Shown: positions 45,824 to 54,830, counted from the stretch's first letter. The stretch is 64,000 bases of DNA from Anabaena sphaerica FACHB-251 (GCF_014696825.1 NZ_JACJQU010000013.1:1-64000), one strand, 5' to 3'. Notes: a model not told the origin generated them from the letters alone. Numbers and translations: made by a program.

Positions 45824-46603
45824 ATGAATGCAGTCAGAACTTTTGTAATGGCAAAAAACGTATTTCAGGAAGTGATACGCGATCGCATCCTGTACATCAT
45901 CGGGTTTTATGCAATTATCCTCGCCGTTGCTAACCGCGCAATTTTTGAATTTGCAGCTACGACTCAAGATAAAATCTTTTTAGACTTTGGTTTGGCAGTA
46001 ATGAATGTTATCGGTTTAATAGTTGCTATTTTTATAGGTACAGGACTAGTTAACAAAGAAATCGAAAAGCGCACCATTCTCATGTTAATTGCTAAACCTA
46101 TAAGTCGTAGTGAATTTATTACCAGTAAATACTTAGGATTATCCAGTGTGCTGGCTGTAATCATAGCGGCCATGACAGCCATTTATCTGGTATTTTTGCA
46201 ACTTGGTAAAATTTCCTATCCAATATCCAGTATTCTCATTGCTGTATTCTTCTTATTTTTGCAATTGACCTTAATTACTGCTGTAGCTGTTACATTAGGA
46301 GTTTTTACCAGTTCCCTCATAGCCACAGCTTTAACATTTGCCGTCTATTTAATGGGGAATATTACAAAAGATTTAGTGGCATTAGGCCGCCTCAGTCAAA
46401 ACCCTGGTGTAGAACGCATGACACAAGGTTTATATCTCATACTCCCAGATTTATCTCGGCTAGATTTAAAAAATGATGCCGTTTATGGACTGCAAGCAAT
46501 ACCAGACACCATGACCCTGATAGGTCATGCAGGTTATGGCTTACTTTACAGTTTTATGCTGTTAGCAATAGCTATTTTCATCTTCTTAAAAAAAGAGTTT
46601 TAA
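45824..46603 (+). CDS. fraE: ABC-2 type permease FraE
   Basis: This 259-residue protein has six membrane helices and the ABC-2 permease layout: NAVRTFVMAKNVFQEVIRDR at the N-terminus, GTGLVNKEIEKRTILMLIAKP and SRSEFITSKYLG. In Anabaena FraE is required for filament integrity and heterocyst maturation, but its transported substrate is unknown. No ATP-binding subunit is encoded here, so it must pair with one elsewhere. It ends the fraCDE operon, with heptamer repeats following. Confidence 0.86.
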   Translation: MNAVRTFVMAKNVFQEVIRDRILYIIGFYAIILAVANRAIFEFAATTQDKIFLDFGLAVMNVIGLIVAIFIGTGLVNKEIEKRTILMLIAKPISRSEFITSKYLGLSSVLAVIIAAMTAIYLVFLQLGKISYPISSILIAVFFLFLQLTLITAVAVTLGVFTSSLIATALTFAVYLMGNITKDLVALGRLSQNPGVERMTQGLYLILPDLSRLDLKNDAVYGLQAIPDTMTLIGHAGYGLLYSFMLLAIAIFIFLKKEF

Positions 46604-46643
46604 CATCAGGAGTCAGTAGTCAGGAGTCAGAAGTTTATTTAAT

Positions 46644-46671
46644 TTGACTTTTGACTTTTGACTTTTGACCT
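46644..46671. repeat. Tandem heptamer repeat (TTGACTT)4
   Basis: Three exact TTGACTT units and one TTGACCT unit stand in tandem between the convergent fraE and ABC permease genes. This is the short tandem repeat class typical of heterocystous cyanobacteria. A looser CAGGAGTCAG repeat lies just before it (46606-46630). Confidence 0.8.
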
Positions 46672-46691
46672 GATACCTCACCATCTCCCAA

Positions 46692-47594
46692 TTACTCTTC
46701 TCCCCAAGTTCTTAACTGCAAATAAACTAATAGCAAAGTCACCGCTAACAAAACCGTAGCTACTGCGGCAGCGTAACCAAAATCAAATTGAGCAAAAGCT
46801 TCTTGATAAGTGTAATAAACCAGCAAATTAGTAGAATTCAACGGACCGCCACCTGTAATCACATAAACAGGTTCAAAACTCCGTAATGTAAAAATTGCCG
46901 TGGTGACAGTAGCAAAGATTAAAGTTGGCCGCAGTCCAGGTAAGGTAATATGCCAAAATTGTTGCCAACCATTTGCCCCATCCAGTTCTGCTGCTTCATA
47001 GCGACTGGGAGGAATGGTTTGCAACCCAGCCAAAAACACCACCATATTGAAACCGAGTTGTTTCCAAATACTAAATAAAATTATTACTGGCATTGCCCAA
47101 AAAGTATCTCCTAACCAAGATATTGGCGCAACACCAAAAAAATCCAACAGTCCATTGACAGGACCAGTATTTTGAAACAACCAGCGAAATCCTAAACCAG
47201 CAGCCACAAGAGAGATAATGGAAGGGAGAAAGTAGGCACTTCGCAAAAGACCCCGCAAAGCTAGGGAACGGTCTAACAACACTGCTAATCCCAACGGCAC
47301 CACCAAACTGGGAACAAGACTACCAAGGGTAAAATAAGCTGTGTTAAAAATCACTTGCCAAAAATCCGAGTTTAGTAACAAACGCCAGTAGTTTTTAAAG
47401 CCTACCAAATAAGTCCCCGTTGAAGTAAAACTACCAGCCGTGAAACTAAGATAAAACAAATAGACAATTGGCCAAATTATAAATAAGCCTAACAAAATGA
47501 GTGCTGGTGTGAGAAACACCCAGGCAGCTACTGTATCATTATCTAGTAGTTGCATGAGAGGAAAGCGGGATGGTTTCATGATAATCTTAGTCAT
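46692..47594 (-). CDS. Sugar ABC transporter permease (MalF/UgpA type)
   Basis: The 300-residue protein has six membrane helices and the EAA loop (RYEAAELDGANGWQQFWHI, about 205-223) that docks on the ABC ATPase. The family imports sugars or glycerol phosphate with a periplasmic binding protein and a MalG-type partner permease. No partner permease, ATPase or binding protein lies beside it, so it is an orphan subunit here. It is divergent from purN with only about 20 bp between start codons, so the promoters must overlap. Confidence 0.9.
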   Translation of the reverse strand: MTKIIMKPSRFPLMQLLDNDTVAAWVFLTPALILLGLFIIWPIVYLFYLSFTAGSFTSTGTYLVGFKNYWRLLLNSDFWQVIFNTAYFTLGSLVPSLVVPLGLAVLLDRSLALRGLLRSAYFLPSIISLVAAGLGFRWLFQNTGPVNGLLDFFGVAPISWLGDTFWAMPVIILFSIWKQLGFNMVVFLAGLQTIPPSRYEAAELDGANGWQQFWHITLPGLRPTLIFATVTTAIFTLRSFEPVYVITGGGPLNSTNLLVYYTYQEAFAQFDFGYAAAVATVLLAVTLLLVYLQLRTWGEE

Positions 47595-47615
47595 TTATAG
47601 GATATTCATAATTTT

Positions 47616-48293
47616 ATGAGTCAATATTACTCGATTGATGCAGAATCTAGTCTAATTTCTCCCGACATTACTAGTCATAACTTACAACCAATCAAGCCTT
47701 TGAAACTGGGAGTGATGGCTTCTGGTAATGGCAGCAATTTTGAGGTAGTTGCCCAAGCTATTCAAGAAGGGAAACTCAACGCCCAAATTCAAGTTTTAAT
47801 TTACAATAACCCCTCAGCAAAGGCAGCCGTTAGGGCAACAAATCGAGGTGTAGACGCTGTGTTTTTAAATCACCGTGACTACAAAAAACGCGAAGATTTG
47901 GACAGAGAAATTGTCAAAACTTTGCGGCAATATGATGTAGAATTTGTGATTATGGCAGGCTGGATGCGTCTAGTAACACAAGAATTAATTGATGCTTTTC
48001 CTAATAAAATTATTAATATCCATCCCAGCTTATTGCCTAGTTTTAAAGGTGTGCGGGCTGTTGAACAAGCTTTAGAAGCAGGAGTAAAAATAACTGGTTG
48101 TACTGTACATCTCCTCTGTTTAGAAATGGACAGTGGACCGATTTTAATGCAAGCCGCAGTACCAGTATTACCAGATGATACAGCGGAAACACTACACGCT
48201 AGAATTCAAATTCAGGAACATCGTATTTTACCATTAGCGATAGCTGCGCTGGCCGAAGGCAACGCTTCACTCGCCGAAGGCATAGCTGATTGA
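47616..48293 (+). CDS. purN: Phosphoribosylglycinamide formyltransferase (GAR transformylase)
   Basis: PurN transfers the formyl group from 10-formyltetrahydrofolate to GAR, the third step of purine synthesis. The protein is 225 residues. The family core begins at about residue 29 (LKLGVMASGNGSNFE) and includes FVIMAGWMRL, INIHPSLLPSFKG with the catalytic histidine, and GCTVHLLCLEMDSGPI. The last 14 residues (LAEGNASLAEGIAD) come from a GCCGAAGGC-type repeat and look like an added tail. The leading 28 residues are also longer than in E. coli. Confidence 0.95.
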   Translation: MSQYYSIDAESSLISPDITSHNLQPIKPLKLGVMASGNGSNFEVVAQAIQEGKLNAQIQVLIYNNPSAKAAVRATNRGVDAVFLNHRDYKKREDLDREIVKTLRQYDVEFVIMAGWMRLVTQELIDAFPNKIINIHPSLLPSFKGVRAVEQALEAGVKITGCTVHLLCLEMDSGPILMQAAVPVLPDDTAETLHARIQIQEHRILPLAIAALAEGNASLAEGIAD

Positions 48294-48298
48294 TTTTT

Positions 48299-48333
48299 CC
48301 CAGTCCCCAGTCCCCAGTTCCCAGTCCCTAGTC
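48299..48333. repeat. Tandem heptamer repeat (CCCAGTC)5
   Basis: Five imperfect copies of CCCAGTC stand just after the purN stop codon, in the 87-bp gap before the phosphoglucomutase gene. Confidence 0.75.
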
Positions 48334-48380
48334 ACCTGTATAAATGCTACAATCCTCAGTTAGAAATTTAGGATATATCA

Positions 48381-49823
48381 ATGCCAATTTTAACTAGCCC
48401 AATCAAATTTGGTACAGATGGCTGGCGGGGGGTAATTGGCGAGGAATTTACCTTTGAACGCCTAGCCATAGTAGCCCCAGTGGCAGCCCAAGTATTATAT
48501 GATACTTACTATTCTACAGTGGGTAGCCGTACCATTATTGTCGGTTATGATCGCCGATTTATGGCGGAGGAATTTGCCCGTGTCGTCGCTGATGCTGTCA
48601 CCGCTGTTGGTTTCGATGTGCTGTTTAGCGAAACTTATGCCCCAACCCCGGCTTTTAGCTGGGCTGCAAAAGACCTCAACGCTTTAGGTGCGTTAGTCAT
48701 CACTGCCAGTCATAATCCAGGATCATATTTAGGCTTAAAAGTCAAGAGTGCTTTTGGCGGTTCTGTACCACCAGAAGTTACCCAAGAAATAGAAGCACTA
48801 TTAACAGAGAAAGTACCAACCGCAGCTACTCCAGGAAAAGAAGAAACATTTGATCCTTGGCCTAGTTATTGTCAAGCTTTAGAAAAGAAAGTTGATATTG
48901 GCAAAATTCGGCAAGCAATATCATCAAGCAAATTAACATTATTTGCAGATGTTATGCACGGTGCAGCGGCTAGTGGTTTGGGTAGACTATTAGGCGAAAA
49001 AGTCAAAGAAATCAACAGCAACCGTGATCCTTTATTTGAAGGTGGTGCGCCAGAACCGTTACCAAAATACCTCTCCCGGCTATTTGCAGAAATCAAAACT
49101 CATGGGGAAAGTAATAACTCAGGTTTAACGGTAGGTTTAGTATTTGATGGAGATTGCGATCGCATTGCCGCAGTAGACAAAGACGCTAATTTCCTCAGTT
49201 CCCAAATATTAATCCCCATCTTAATTGACCACCTCACCCGCAGACGCAACTTTACAGGGGAAATTGTCAAAACAGTTAGCGGTTCTGATATAATTCCCCT
49301 GGTCGCTAAATTACTCAACTTGTCTGTATTTGAAACCGCAGTTGGTTATAAATACATTGCAGATAGAATGTTAGCCGCAGAAGTATTACTAGGTGGTGAA
49401 GAATCTGGTGGTATTGGTTATGGTAGCCACATTCCCGAACGAGATGCCCTACTATCAGCATTGTATGTATTAGAAGCAGTTGTAGAATCAGGGTTGGATT
49501 TAGGTGAGTATTATCGCCAATTACAACAACAAACTAATTTTACCTCAGCCTATGATCGCATAGATTTACCTTTAGCGAGTATGGAAGTCAGAGGCAAGTT
49601 ATTACAACAATTACAAACCCAACCTTTAACAGAAATTGCTGGTAAAAAAGTAATTGATTGCAATACAATTGATGGTTATAAATTCCGTCTGGCTGATCAA
49701 AGTTGGTTAATGATTCGTTTTAGTGGTACTGAACCAGTTTTACGCCTTTATTGTGAAGCACCCACAATAGAACAGGTTCATCAAACCCTAGCTTGGGCAA
49801 AAAATTGGGCTGAGTCTAATTAA
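48381..49823 (+). CDS. Phosphoglucomutase/phosphomannomutase family protein
   Basis: The 480-residue alpha-D-phosphohexomutase interconverts hexose 1- and 6-phosphates. Motifs are in order: VITASHNPG with the phosphoserine (S110), DGDCDRI for metal binding (the family usually has DGDGDR), GEESGGIGYG for sugar binding, and RFSGTEPVLRLY for phosphate binding. The glycine-to-cysteine change in the metal loop is seen here but its effect is not known. It supports glycogen, sucrose or cell-wall precursor metabolism. It follows purN in the same direction, but repeats between them suggest independent transcription. Confidence 0.9.
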   Translation: MPILTSPIKFGTDGWRGVIGEEFTFERLAIVAPVAAQVLYDTYYSTVGSRTIIVGYDRRFMAEEFARVVADAVTAVGFDVLFSETYAPTPAFSWAAKDLNALGALVITASHNPGSYLGLKVKSAFGGSVPPEVTQEIEALLTEKVPTAATPGKEETFDPWPSYCQALEKKVDIGKIRQAISSSKLTLFADVMHGAAASGLGRLLGEKVKEINSNRDPLFEGGAPEPLPKYLSRLFAEIKTHGESNNSGLTVGLVFDGDCDRIAAVDKDANFLSSQILIPILIDHLTRRRNFTGEIVKTVSGSDIIPLVAKLLNLSVFETAVGYKYIADRMLAAEVLLGGEESGGIGYGSHIPERDALLSALYVLEAVVESGLDLGEYYRQLQQQTNFTSAYDRIDLPLASMEVRGKLLQQLQTQPLTEIAGKKVIDCNTIDGYKFRLADQSWLMIRFSGTEPVLRLYCEAPTIEQVHQTLAWAKNWAESN

Positions 49824-49949
49824 TAGGTAATGGGTAATTGGTAATGGGTAATTGGTAATTGGGTTATTCATCTTCCCTGTTCCCTGTTCCCTGTTCCCTG
49901 TTCCCTGTTCCCTGTTCCCTGTCACCTGTCACCTGTCACCTGTCACCTA
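49824..49949. repeat. Three successive tandem heptamer arrays
   Basis: Five units of the TGGGTAA/TTGGTAA type (49824-49858) begin right at the mutase stop codon. Seven exact TTCCCTG units (49873-49921) and four TCACCTG/TCACCTA units (49922-49949) follow. The last unit ends 6 bp before the start codon of rdgB, so that gene has no ordinary ribosome-binding site unless the repeat serves. Confidence 0.9.
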
Positions 49950-49955
49950 ATTTTA

Positions 49956-50531
49956 ATGAAATTACTCGTAGTAGCTACAGGAAATCCCGGTAAATTGCGG
50001 GAAATGCAAGCTTATTTAACTAATTCTGGTTGGGAATTAACCCTTAAACCCGCAGATTTAGATGTTGATGAAACTGGAGAAACTTTTGAAGCCAATGCTT
50101 GTTTAAAAGCTTCTGAAGTTGCCAAAGCTACAGGAAATTGGGCGATCGCAGATGATTCTGGTTTAGCTGTAGATGCGCTAAATGCTGCGCCTGGTGTATA
50201 TTCTGCCCGTTATGGCAACACTGATGCAGACCGGATTTCTCGGTTATTACGGGAATTAGGAACTACAAAAAACCGCCAAGCACAGTTTGTTTGTGCGGTA
50301 GCAGTTGCAAATCCTGCGGGGGAAATAGTTTTGCAATCTGAGGGTATTTGTAAGGGTGAAATTCTCTATGAAACCCGTGGTGATGGTGGTTTTGGTTATG
50401 ATCCGATTTTTTATGTCCCAGAAAAGCAGTTGACTTTTGCCGAAATGTCACCGGAGTTGAAAAAGTCAATTAGTCATCGGGGTAATGCTTTGAAAAAGTT
50501 AGTTCCGCAGTTGGTGGAAATGGTAGGGTAA
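49956..50531 (+). CDS. rdgB: Non-canonical purine NTP pyrophosphatase (RdgB/HAM1)
   Basis: This enzyme removes ITP, dITP and XTP from nucleotide pools to prevent mutagenic incorporation. The 191-residue protein has the family motifs: KLLVVATGNPGKLREMQAYL at the N-terminus, ETFEANACLKA, ADDSGLAVDAL, PGVYSARYG and GGFGYDPIF, with SHRGNALKKL near the end. The ATG is preceded by heptamer repeats rather than a Shine-Dalgarno sequence, which suggests either a leaderless-like start or an unusual translation signal. Confidence 0.95.
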   Translation: MKLLVVATGNPGKLREMQAYLTNSGWELTLKPADLDVDETGETFEANACLKASEVAKATGNWAIADDSGLAVDALNAAPGVYSARYGNTDADRISRLLRELGTTKNRQAQFVCAVAVANPAGEIVLQSEGICKGEILYETRGDGGFGYDPIFYVPEKQLTFAEMSPELKKSISHRGNALKKLVPQLVEMVG

Positions 50532-50629
50532 GGATTTTTTGGGGTTATTCGTTTTTTTTTGAGAGAATGATTTGAACAAACCACGAAGACACGAAGGAAG
50601 CGAAGGAAGAGAAGGAGAGGTTTGCTATT

Positions 50630-50782
50630 TTATGGTTTTGTTTTGGTAGTCTCATCAATACGTCGGCAAAAAAGAGATGCCATAAATAAATATTCATAAG
50701 CCTTTCTTGCTTCTTTTTGTTTTCCATGAGTATGTGCAAGTACGTTACGCACTCCTCTTACAAATCCCTGTAGCATCATCAT
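50630..50782 (-). pseudogene. TIGR02391-like (Ymh) protein, C-terminal fragment
   Basis: The minus-strand frame from the ATG at 50782 gives 50 residues: MMMLQGFVRGVRNVLAHTHG, then a KEARKAYEYLFMASLFCRRI segment. This is the C-terminal end of TIGR02391/Ymh-type proteins, whose GxRNxxAH motif is conserved. The frame extends upstream without an ATG to a stop just inside the adjacent toxin fragment, so the N-terminal part of the gene is gone. The remnant may still be made. Confidence 0.5.
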
Positions 50783-50798
50783 AAAACTAACCTGTTCG

Positions 50799-50978
50799 TT
50801 AAGCAAAGTGATTACTTAGTAGTAACATTAGATCCTTTTTGCTAGTAGCTGCTTCTAATATCTCAAGCCTTTTGTATATTTGTCTAGCAAAAGCTTGAAA
50901 CTCTTTTACTCTCTCACCTAAAGCAAATTGTTCCGTCCTTTTATCTCGATATTTTGGATAATTTTCTGACGGAGACAT
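50799..50978 (-). pseudogene. HigB/RelE-type toxin, N-terminal fragment
   Basis: The 59-residue frame begins MSPSENYPKYRDKRTEQFA and contains RVKEFQAFARQIYKRLEIL and SNHF, the N-terminal half of HigB-type RelE toxins (normally about 90 residues). It stops after SNHFA, before the RNA-binding and catalytic strands (the QYSIRINQQWRICF part of the family), so it cannot be active. Its 3' end overlaps the frame of the TIGR02391 fragment, which indicates a deletion that joined two genes. The usual HigA antitoxin gene is absent. Confidence 0.6.
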
Positions 50979-51139
50979 ATCTTAAACAATGGTAGATGTA
51001 ATGTGTTACGTAACTTATAACTTTTTTAGTTTAGCACAATCAAACAATAGAAGGCGTTGCTGATTTCAAAGACAAAGTAAAATCTTGAAAATACTTCATC
51101 TTCTCACTCAACAACGCCCCATTTCTAAATCTTCAATAC

Positions 51140-51496
<357 letters not shown>

Positions 51497-51545
51497 CTAA
51501 GAGCGTCGTTTATATATCTAACCAGATTCGTTGTCTAAAGCTGTA

Positions 51546-51585
51546 AATATAGCTTTACATATTTAATTTGAGTATTAGTATGTAT
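51546..51585 (-). promoter_or_regulatory. Candidate NtcA-activated promoter of glnB
   Basis: On the minus strand ATA-N8-TAC (51572-51585) is one base from the NtcA consensus GTA-N8-TAC. Exactly 20 bases further a TATATT -10 box (51546-51551) fits the spacing of NtcA class II promoters. The site sits about 94-107 bp before the glnB start codon. It also straddles the end of hetF. The imperfect box makes this a hypothesis. Confidence 0.4.
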
Positions 51586-51591
51586 TTCACG

Positions 51592-54069
51592 TCACCTCTG
51601 TTCTTGCTCCTGAAGGAGCGATCGCCAATCTGCGATCGCCTGATCTGTCCACAGCCAATTTTGAGCTAATTTATCTACCGTAAACTTCACAGGTTCATTC
51701 TGAATCACCATTTGACGCAGTTTAATTGCTTCTTTAATATATTGTCCCTGTTTATCAGTAGGTTGATTATTTGCAGATTTATATAAACCCAAGGCTAATC
51801 CCGCATAAGCAGTTAAAGCCTCTGATGGCATGATATTATTGGCATATTCCACGGCTGTAGAGGTTGTATTCTGTTGTTTCAGAGATAAATTCACAGCCTT
51901 AAACCACGAATCATTAGCCCGATTCAGATTTCCTTCTGCATAGTAGGCAAATCCCAAAGCATTGTTATACAAGATAGAATTCGGCTGATCCCGCACCGCA
52001 ATTTCCCAGTAACGACGGGCATCATCCATACTGTATTTTTTATCTCTTGTTTGGGCAAATTGCCAAGCCAATCGTCCTCGCAAAAAATTGACAGATGGAT
52101 CTTCGCTTTGCTTGGCAGGAACAAGAGCTAAAGCCGTTTCTACCGATTGTAAAGCGCCACGATTGAGTAATTCTTCCACTGTCTCTAGCCCAGCCTGTAA
52201 ATTTCCTTGACTCAATTTCTCTATAGCTGTAGCAGTGACAATACCTGTTGATGATGTTTTTAAGTCAATAGGAGCTTGTTTGCTGTTAGTAACAGTATGC
52301 GTAGGAATGGTGGGGATTTCCGAAACTACAGACTTGCGATGATTCGACCACCAAGTTAAACCAATTATGGCAGCTAACGCACTTGCACCCAAAATGCCTA
52401 ACATTGGCCATAACCGACGACGGTGACGTGATTGGTTAAGTGGTGGTAATGGTAGCTGTTGGGAAATTACCCGATTACCTTCAATATTTGGCTCATGGGG
52501 CGTTGTTGGAGTTGGTCTATCTCCCCAAAAATCAAATTCCTCTTCCACTGCTGAAGGCTGCTTTTCCTGAAGATGATTTTCCGTGATTGGTGACTCTAGT
52601 TCCGCCTTCATGGGCGTTTCTTCAGTTGGGACTTGTGGATTACCTAGCTGACGAAATAAATCAGCCACAATCGCCGAATCCTCATCATAACCGGGGTGAT
52701 CATACTCAATTTCATCCAAGAGATCCCCCCAAGTATCATCTCCTAGCCAATCTAACTCAGAATGCTCTCTTGCTAACCCAGAGGGCATCATCTCTTCAAG
52801 AGTTAAAGGTATTTCCAAATCATCTGTCGCAGCAGCATACATCGCATTAGCAGATGTTCCCACAGGTGACTGATATTCGTTGAGCAACTCTGAACTGGCA
52901 GATAAACCCAGTTGCGGTCTGAGAAAACCTTCAAATTCTCGATGCAGATACAACATCGGTAACGCCCAGTACATCTGGTGAGAACCATAGGCAGAAATTA
53001 AGCCCTGACGCACCCGACTCACACACAGATCTAGGGGATAGCCCTGGCTTAAGTTGCGGTAAAACAATTGTGTCAGGGTCAGCGCCACTTCATCAGGAAT
53101 TCGTTCTGACATCGCCAAAACGCTGCTAATGCCCCTTTTCACCAAACTTTCCGTTAGGTTCCTTTCTCCTGTATCCCCAGAGCCATCAGACTTAGCTCTA
53201 TATGCTCCCAAACAGGAGTTAAACACTGCCATTTGGATATTATTATTGACTAGCAACCCAGCTAAATCATCACCGCTGAGGGTTTCTGTTAACCCAGTTC
53301 TTCTACTAACGAGATAAATTTCCCCTCCATTAGCTCCCACATTACTATGACCGGAGTAGTGGAGAACATGATATCGTCCCTGTTCTAAAGCTTGGGTCAA
53401 CTCTTCTCTTCCTGGTTGATCCAGGACAGTTAATTCAATTTCTGGGAGGTAATTGCCATTTTCCCCAGATCGGGGGATCTGCCGATGCAGTTCTGCTTGT
53501 AGGTTGATTGCTTCTTGTTTGAGCAAATCCAGACGGACTTGATCTGTGGGAGAAGAAATCACCATTAACACTTTAACCCCGCTTTCTTCCTGTGGTGTGG
53601 GCAGGTTGCGTGTTGGCAATCTTGATGTGGAAGGAATTCCACTTTGGTAGCGGGAAAAAGCGATATAAGGACCTGTGGCCAGAGGGCGATCGCCTGCGTG
53701 CATCACTTCCCAAGGCAACCGCGCTAACCTAGTATCTTTGAGTCCCAAACGCAAGCGCAGTACCTGTTGTTGATTCTGGGCAATACCTTGGGCCGTAATC
53801 CAACTATCTCTGAGAGTGCCTTGAAACAGTGCATTGTATAATTGTTGACCCAGTGCCACTAAGTTAACAGAGTTCCTGGCAATCGCATCCCCCTGTAGCA
53901 CCAATTGTAAAGGGTCATTCATCAAATGTCCTGCTGCTGCTAACCACTCAGCTACAGGCCAACTCACCAGTTCTTCTGCCAATGGCACCCCAGGTGCGAC
54001 TTGTTCCGTCCGCACCAAGTAGTCATTCTGCCCTACTGGGGTTACGGAAATATGAAATTCCTGGGTCAC
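51592..54069 (-). CDS. hetF: HetF, CHAT-domain protease of heterocyst differentiation
   Basis: The 825-residue protein has an N-terminal CHAT (caspase-like) region (about 1-385) with YHVLHYSGHSN (H237 or H241) and AVFNSCLGAY (C286) as the predicted catalytic residues. An acidic linker (about 400-545) comes next, then one membrane helix (about 554-574) and C-terminal TPR-like repeats (about 600-790). Its length, architecture and the NsiR1 array upstream match HetF of Anabaena (about 830 residues), required for heterocyst formation and for regulating HetR levels and cell division. The location upstream of glnB is unlike what I recall for PCC 7120. hetF is transcribed away from the NsiR1 array, so its 5' leader can be antisense to NsiR1 copy 1. 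Confidence 0.82.
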   Translation of the reverse strand: MTQEFHISVTPVGQNDYLVRTEQVAPGVPLAEELVSWPVAEWLAAAGHLMNDPLQLVLQGDAIARNSVNLVALGQQLYNALFQGTLRDSWITAQGIAQNQQQVLRLRLGLKDTRLARLPWEVMHAGDRPLATGPYIAFSRYQSGIPSTSRLPTRNLPTPQEESGVKVLMVISSPTDQVRLDLLKQEAINLQAELHRQIPRSGENGNYLPEIELTVLDQPGREELTQALEQGRYHVLHYSGHSNVGANGGEIYLVSRRTGLTETLSGDDLAGLLVNNNIQMAVFNSCLGAYRAKSDGSGDTGERNLTESLVKRGISSVLAMSERIPDEVALTLTQLFYRNLSQGYPLDLCVSRVRQGLISAYGSHQMYWALPMLYLHREFEGFLRPQLGLSASSELLNEYQSPVGTSANAMYAAATDDLEIPLTLEEMMPSGLAREHSELDWLGDDTWGDLLDEIEYDHPGYDEDSAIVADLFRQLGNPQVPTEETPMKAELESPITENHLQEKQPSAVEEEFDFWGDRPTPTTPHEPNIEGNRVISQQLPLPPLNQSRHRRRLWPMLGILGASALAAIIGLTWWSNHRKSVVSEIPTIPTHTVTNSKQAPIDLKTSSTGIVTATAIEKLSQGNLQAGLETVEELLNRGALQSVETALALVPAKQSEDPSVNFLRGRLAWQFAQTRDKKYSMDDARRYWEIAVRDQPNSILYNNALGFAYYAEGNLNRANDSWFKAVNLSLKQQNTTSTAVEYANNIMPSEALTAYAGLALGLYKSANNQPTDKQGQYIKEAIKLRQMVIQNEPVKFTVDKLAQNWLWTDQAIADWRSLLQEQEQR

Positions 54070-54252
54070 AACTTCTCCTGTTTGCCTCCTAAAATCCGGG
54101 TTCCACCGTAAAAGTTTCTAGTTTTTTTTGCTCTAGCTGATACTTTAGAAGCATCTTGCTGAGGAATGTTTCTGATTTCGCGTTGTTTCGCCTTTTAGTG
54201 CTGGTACAACTTTATCCGGATTGGATTACTTCCGACTAGAAAACTTTATTGG

Positions 54253-54312
54253 TAGATGCACCTTGATCTTCAACTCCCCTGGTAGGTTAACACCTGCTGG
54301 GGGTTTTCTTTT
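54253..54312 (+). ncRNA. nsiR1.1: NsiR1 small RNA, copy 1 (hetF-proximal)
   Basis: The unit of about 60 nt starts TAGATGCACCTTGATC and ends in a terminator stem CCCCTGGTAGG-TTAACA-CCTGCTGGGGG. It is the most divergent copy. In its stem, several bases differ from the other copies but pairing is kept by compensating changes, which is strong evidence for a structured RNA. It lies 183 bp upstream of hetF on the opposite strand and would be antisense to the hetF leader if hetF transcription starts to its right. Confidence 0.8.
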
Positions 54313-54497
54313 TAATTTTGGCAAAAAAAGCAATGTTTGACCCAAGATTTTCTGCTCAACCGATAGAAAATTAAAACCTGATAACTAACTCCCCTAACCA
54401 GCTACTATCCATAGGAATTTTTTCGGTAAGTGACAGCGACTTACATTTAGTTGAATTTATCCGGAGCATAGTACATTAACTAGGAACGTTTAAATGG

Positions 54498-54553
54498 TAG
54501 ATGCACCCTGATAATTAATTCCCCCTAGTTGGCTAACACCACTGGGGTTTTTT
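54498..54553 (+). ncRNA. nsiR1: NsiR1 small RNA, copy 2
   Basis: It begins TAGATGCACCCTGATAATTA and ends with a slightly shortened hairpin (CCCCTAGTTGG with CCACTGGGG, one bulged base) and six T. The spacer after it (ATTGGGTTG... ATCATGGAAA) is shared with the spacer after copy 3. Confidence 0.85.
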
Positions 54554-54633
54554 ATTGGGTTGATAAATATCAATCATGGAAAAACAACCCAATTTTTCCG
54601 GAAATAACATTCAATTCATGAACATTTAATCAG

Positions 54634-54691
54634 TAGATGCACCCTGATAACTAATCTCCCCTGGTTGGCTAACACCGACTGGGGGTTTTTT
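54634..54691 (+). ncRNA. nsiR1: NsiR1 small RNA, copy 3
   Basis: It starts TAGATGCACCCTGATAACTA and ends with the full 11-bp terminator stem CCCCTGGTTGG/CCGACTGGGGG and T-run. Together with its spacer it forms a 138-bp unit nearly identical to that of copy 4, so the pair arose by recent tandem duplication. Confidence 0.87.
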
Positions 54692-54771
54692 ATTGGGTTG
54701 GCAAATATCAATCATGGAAAAACAACCCAATTTTTCCGGAAATAACATTCAATTCATGAACATTTAATTAG

Positions 54772-54830
54772 TAGATGCACCCTGATAACTAATCTCCCCT
54801 GGTTGGCTAACACCGACTGGGGGTTTTTTT
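54772..54830 (+). ncRNA. nsiR1: NsiR1 small RNA, copy 4
   Basis: Same sequence as copy 3 over the RNA and the upstream promoter spacer, except for the base before AGTAGATG (C in copy 3, T here). The spacer after it is different, marking the right edge of this duplication. Confidence 0.87.

Noticed and set aside
51543-51558. GTA...TAC palindrome near the glnB promoter as an NtcA site
   Set aside because: The spacer is 10 bases, not the 8 required; the neighbouring 51572-51585 match with N8 fits better.
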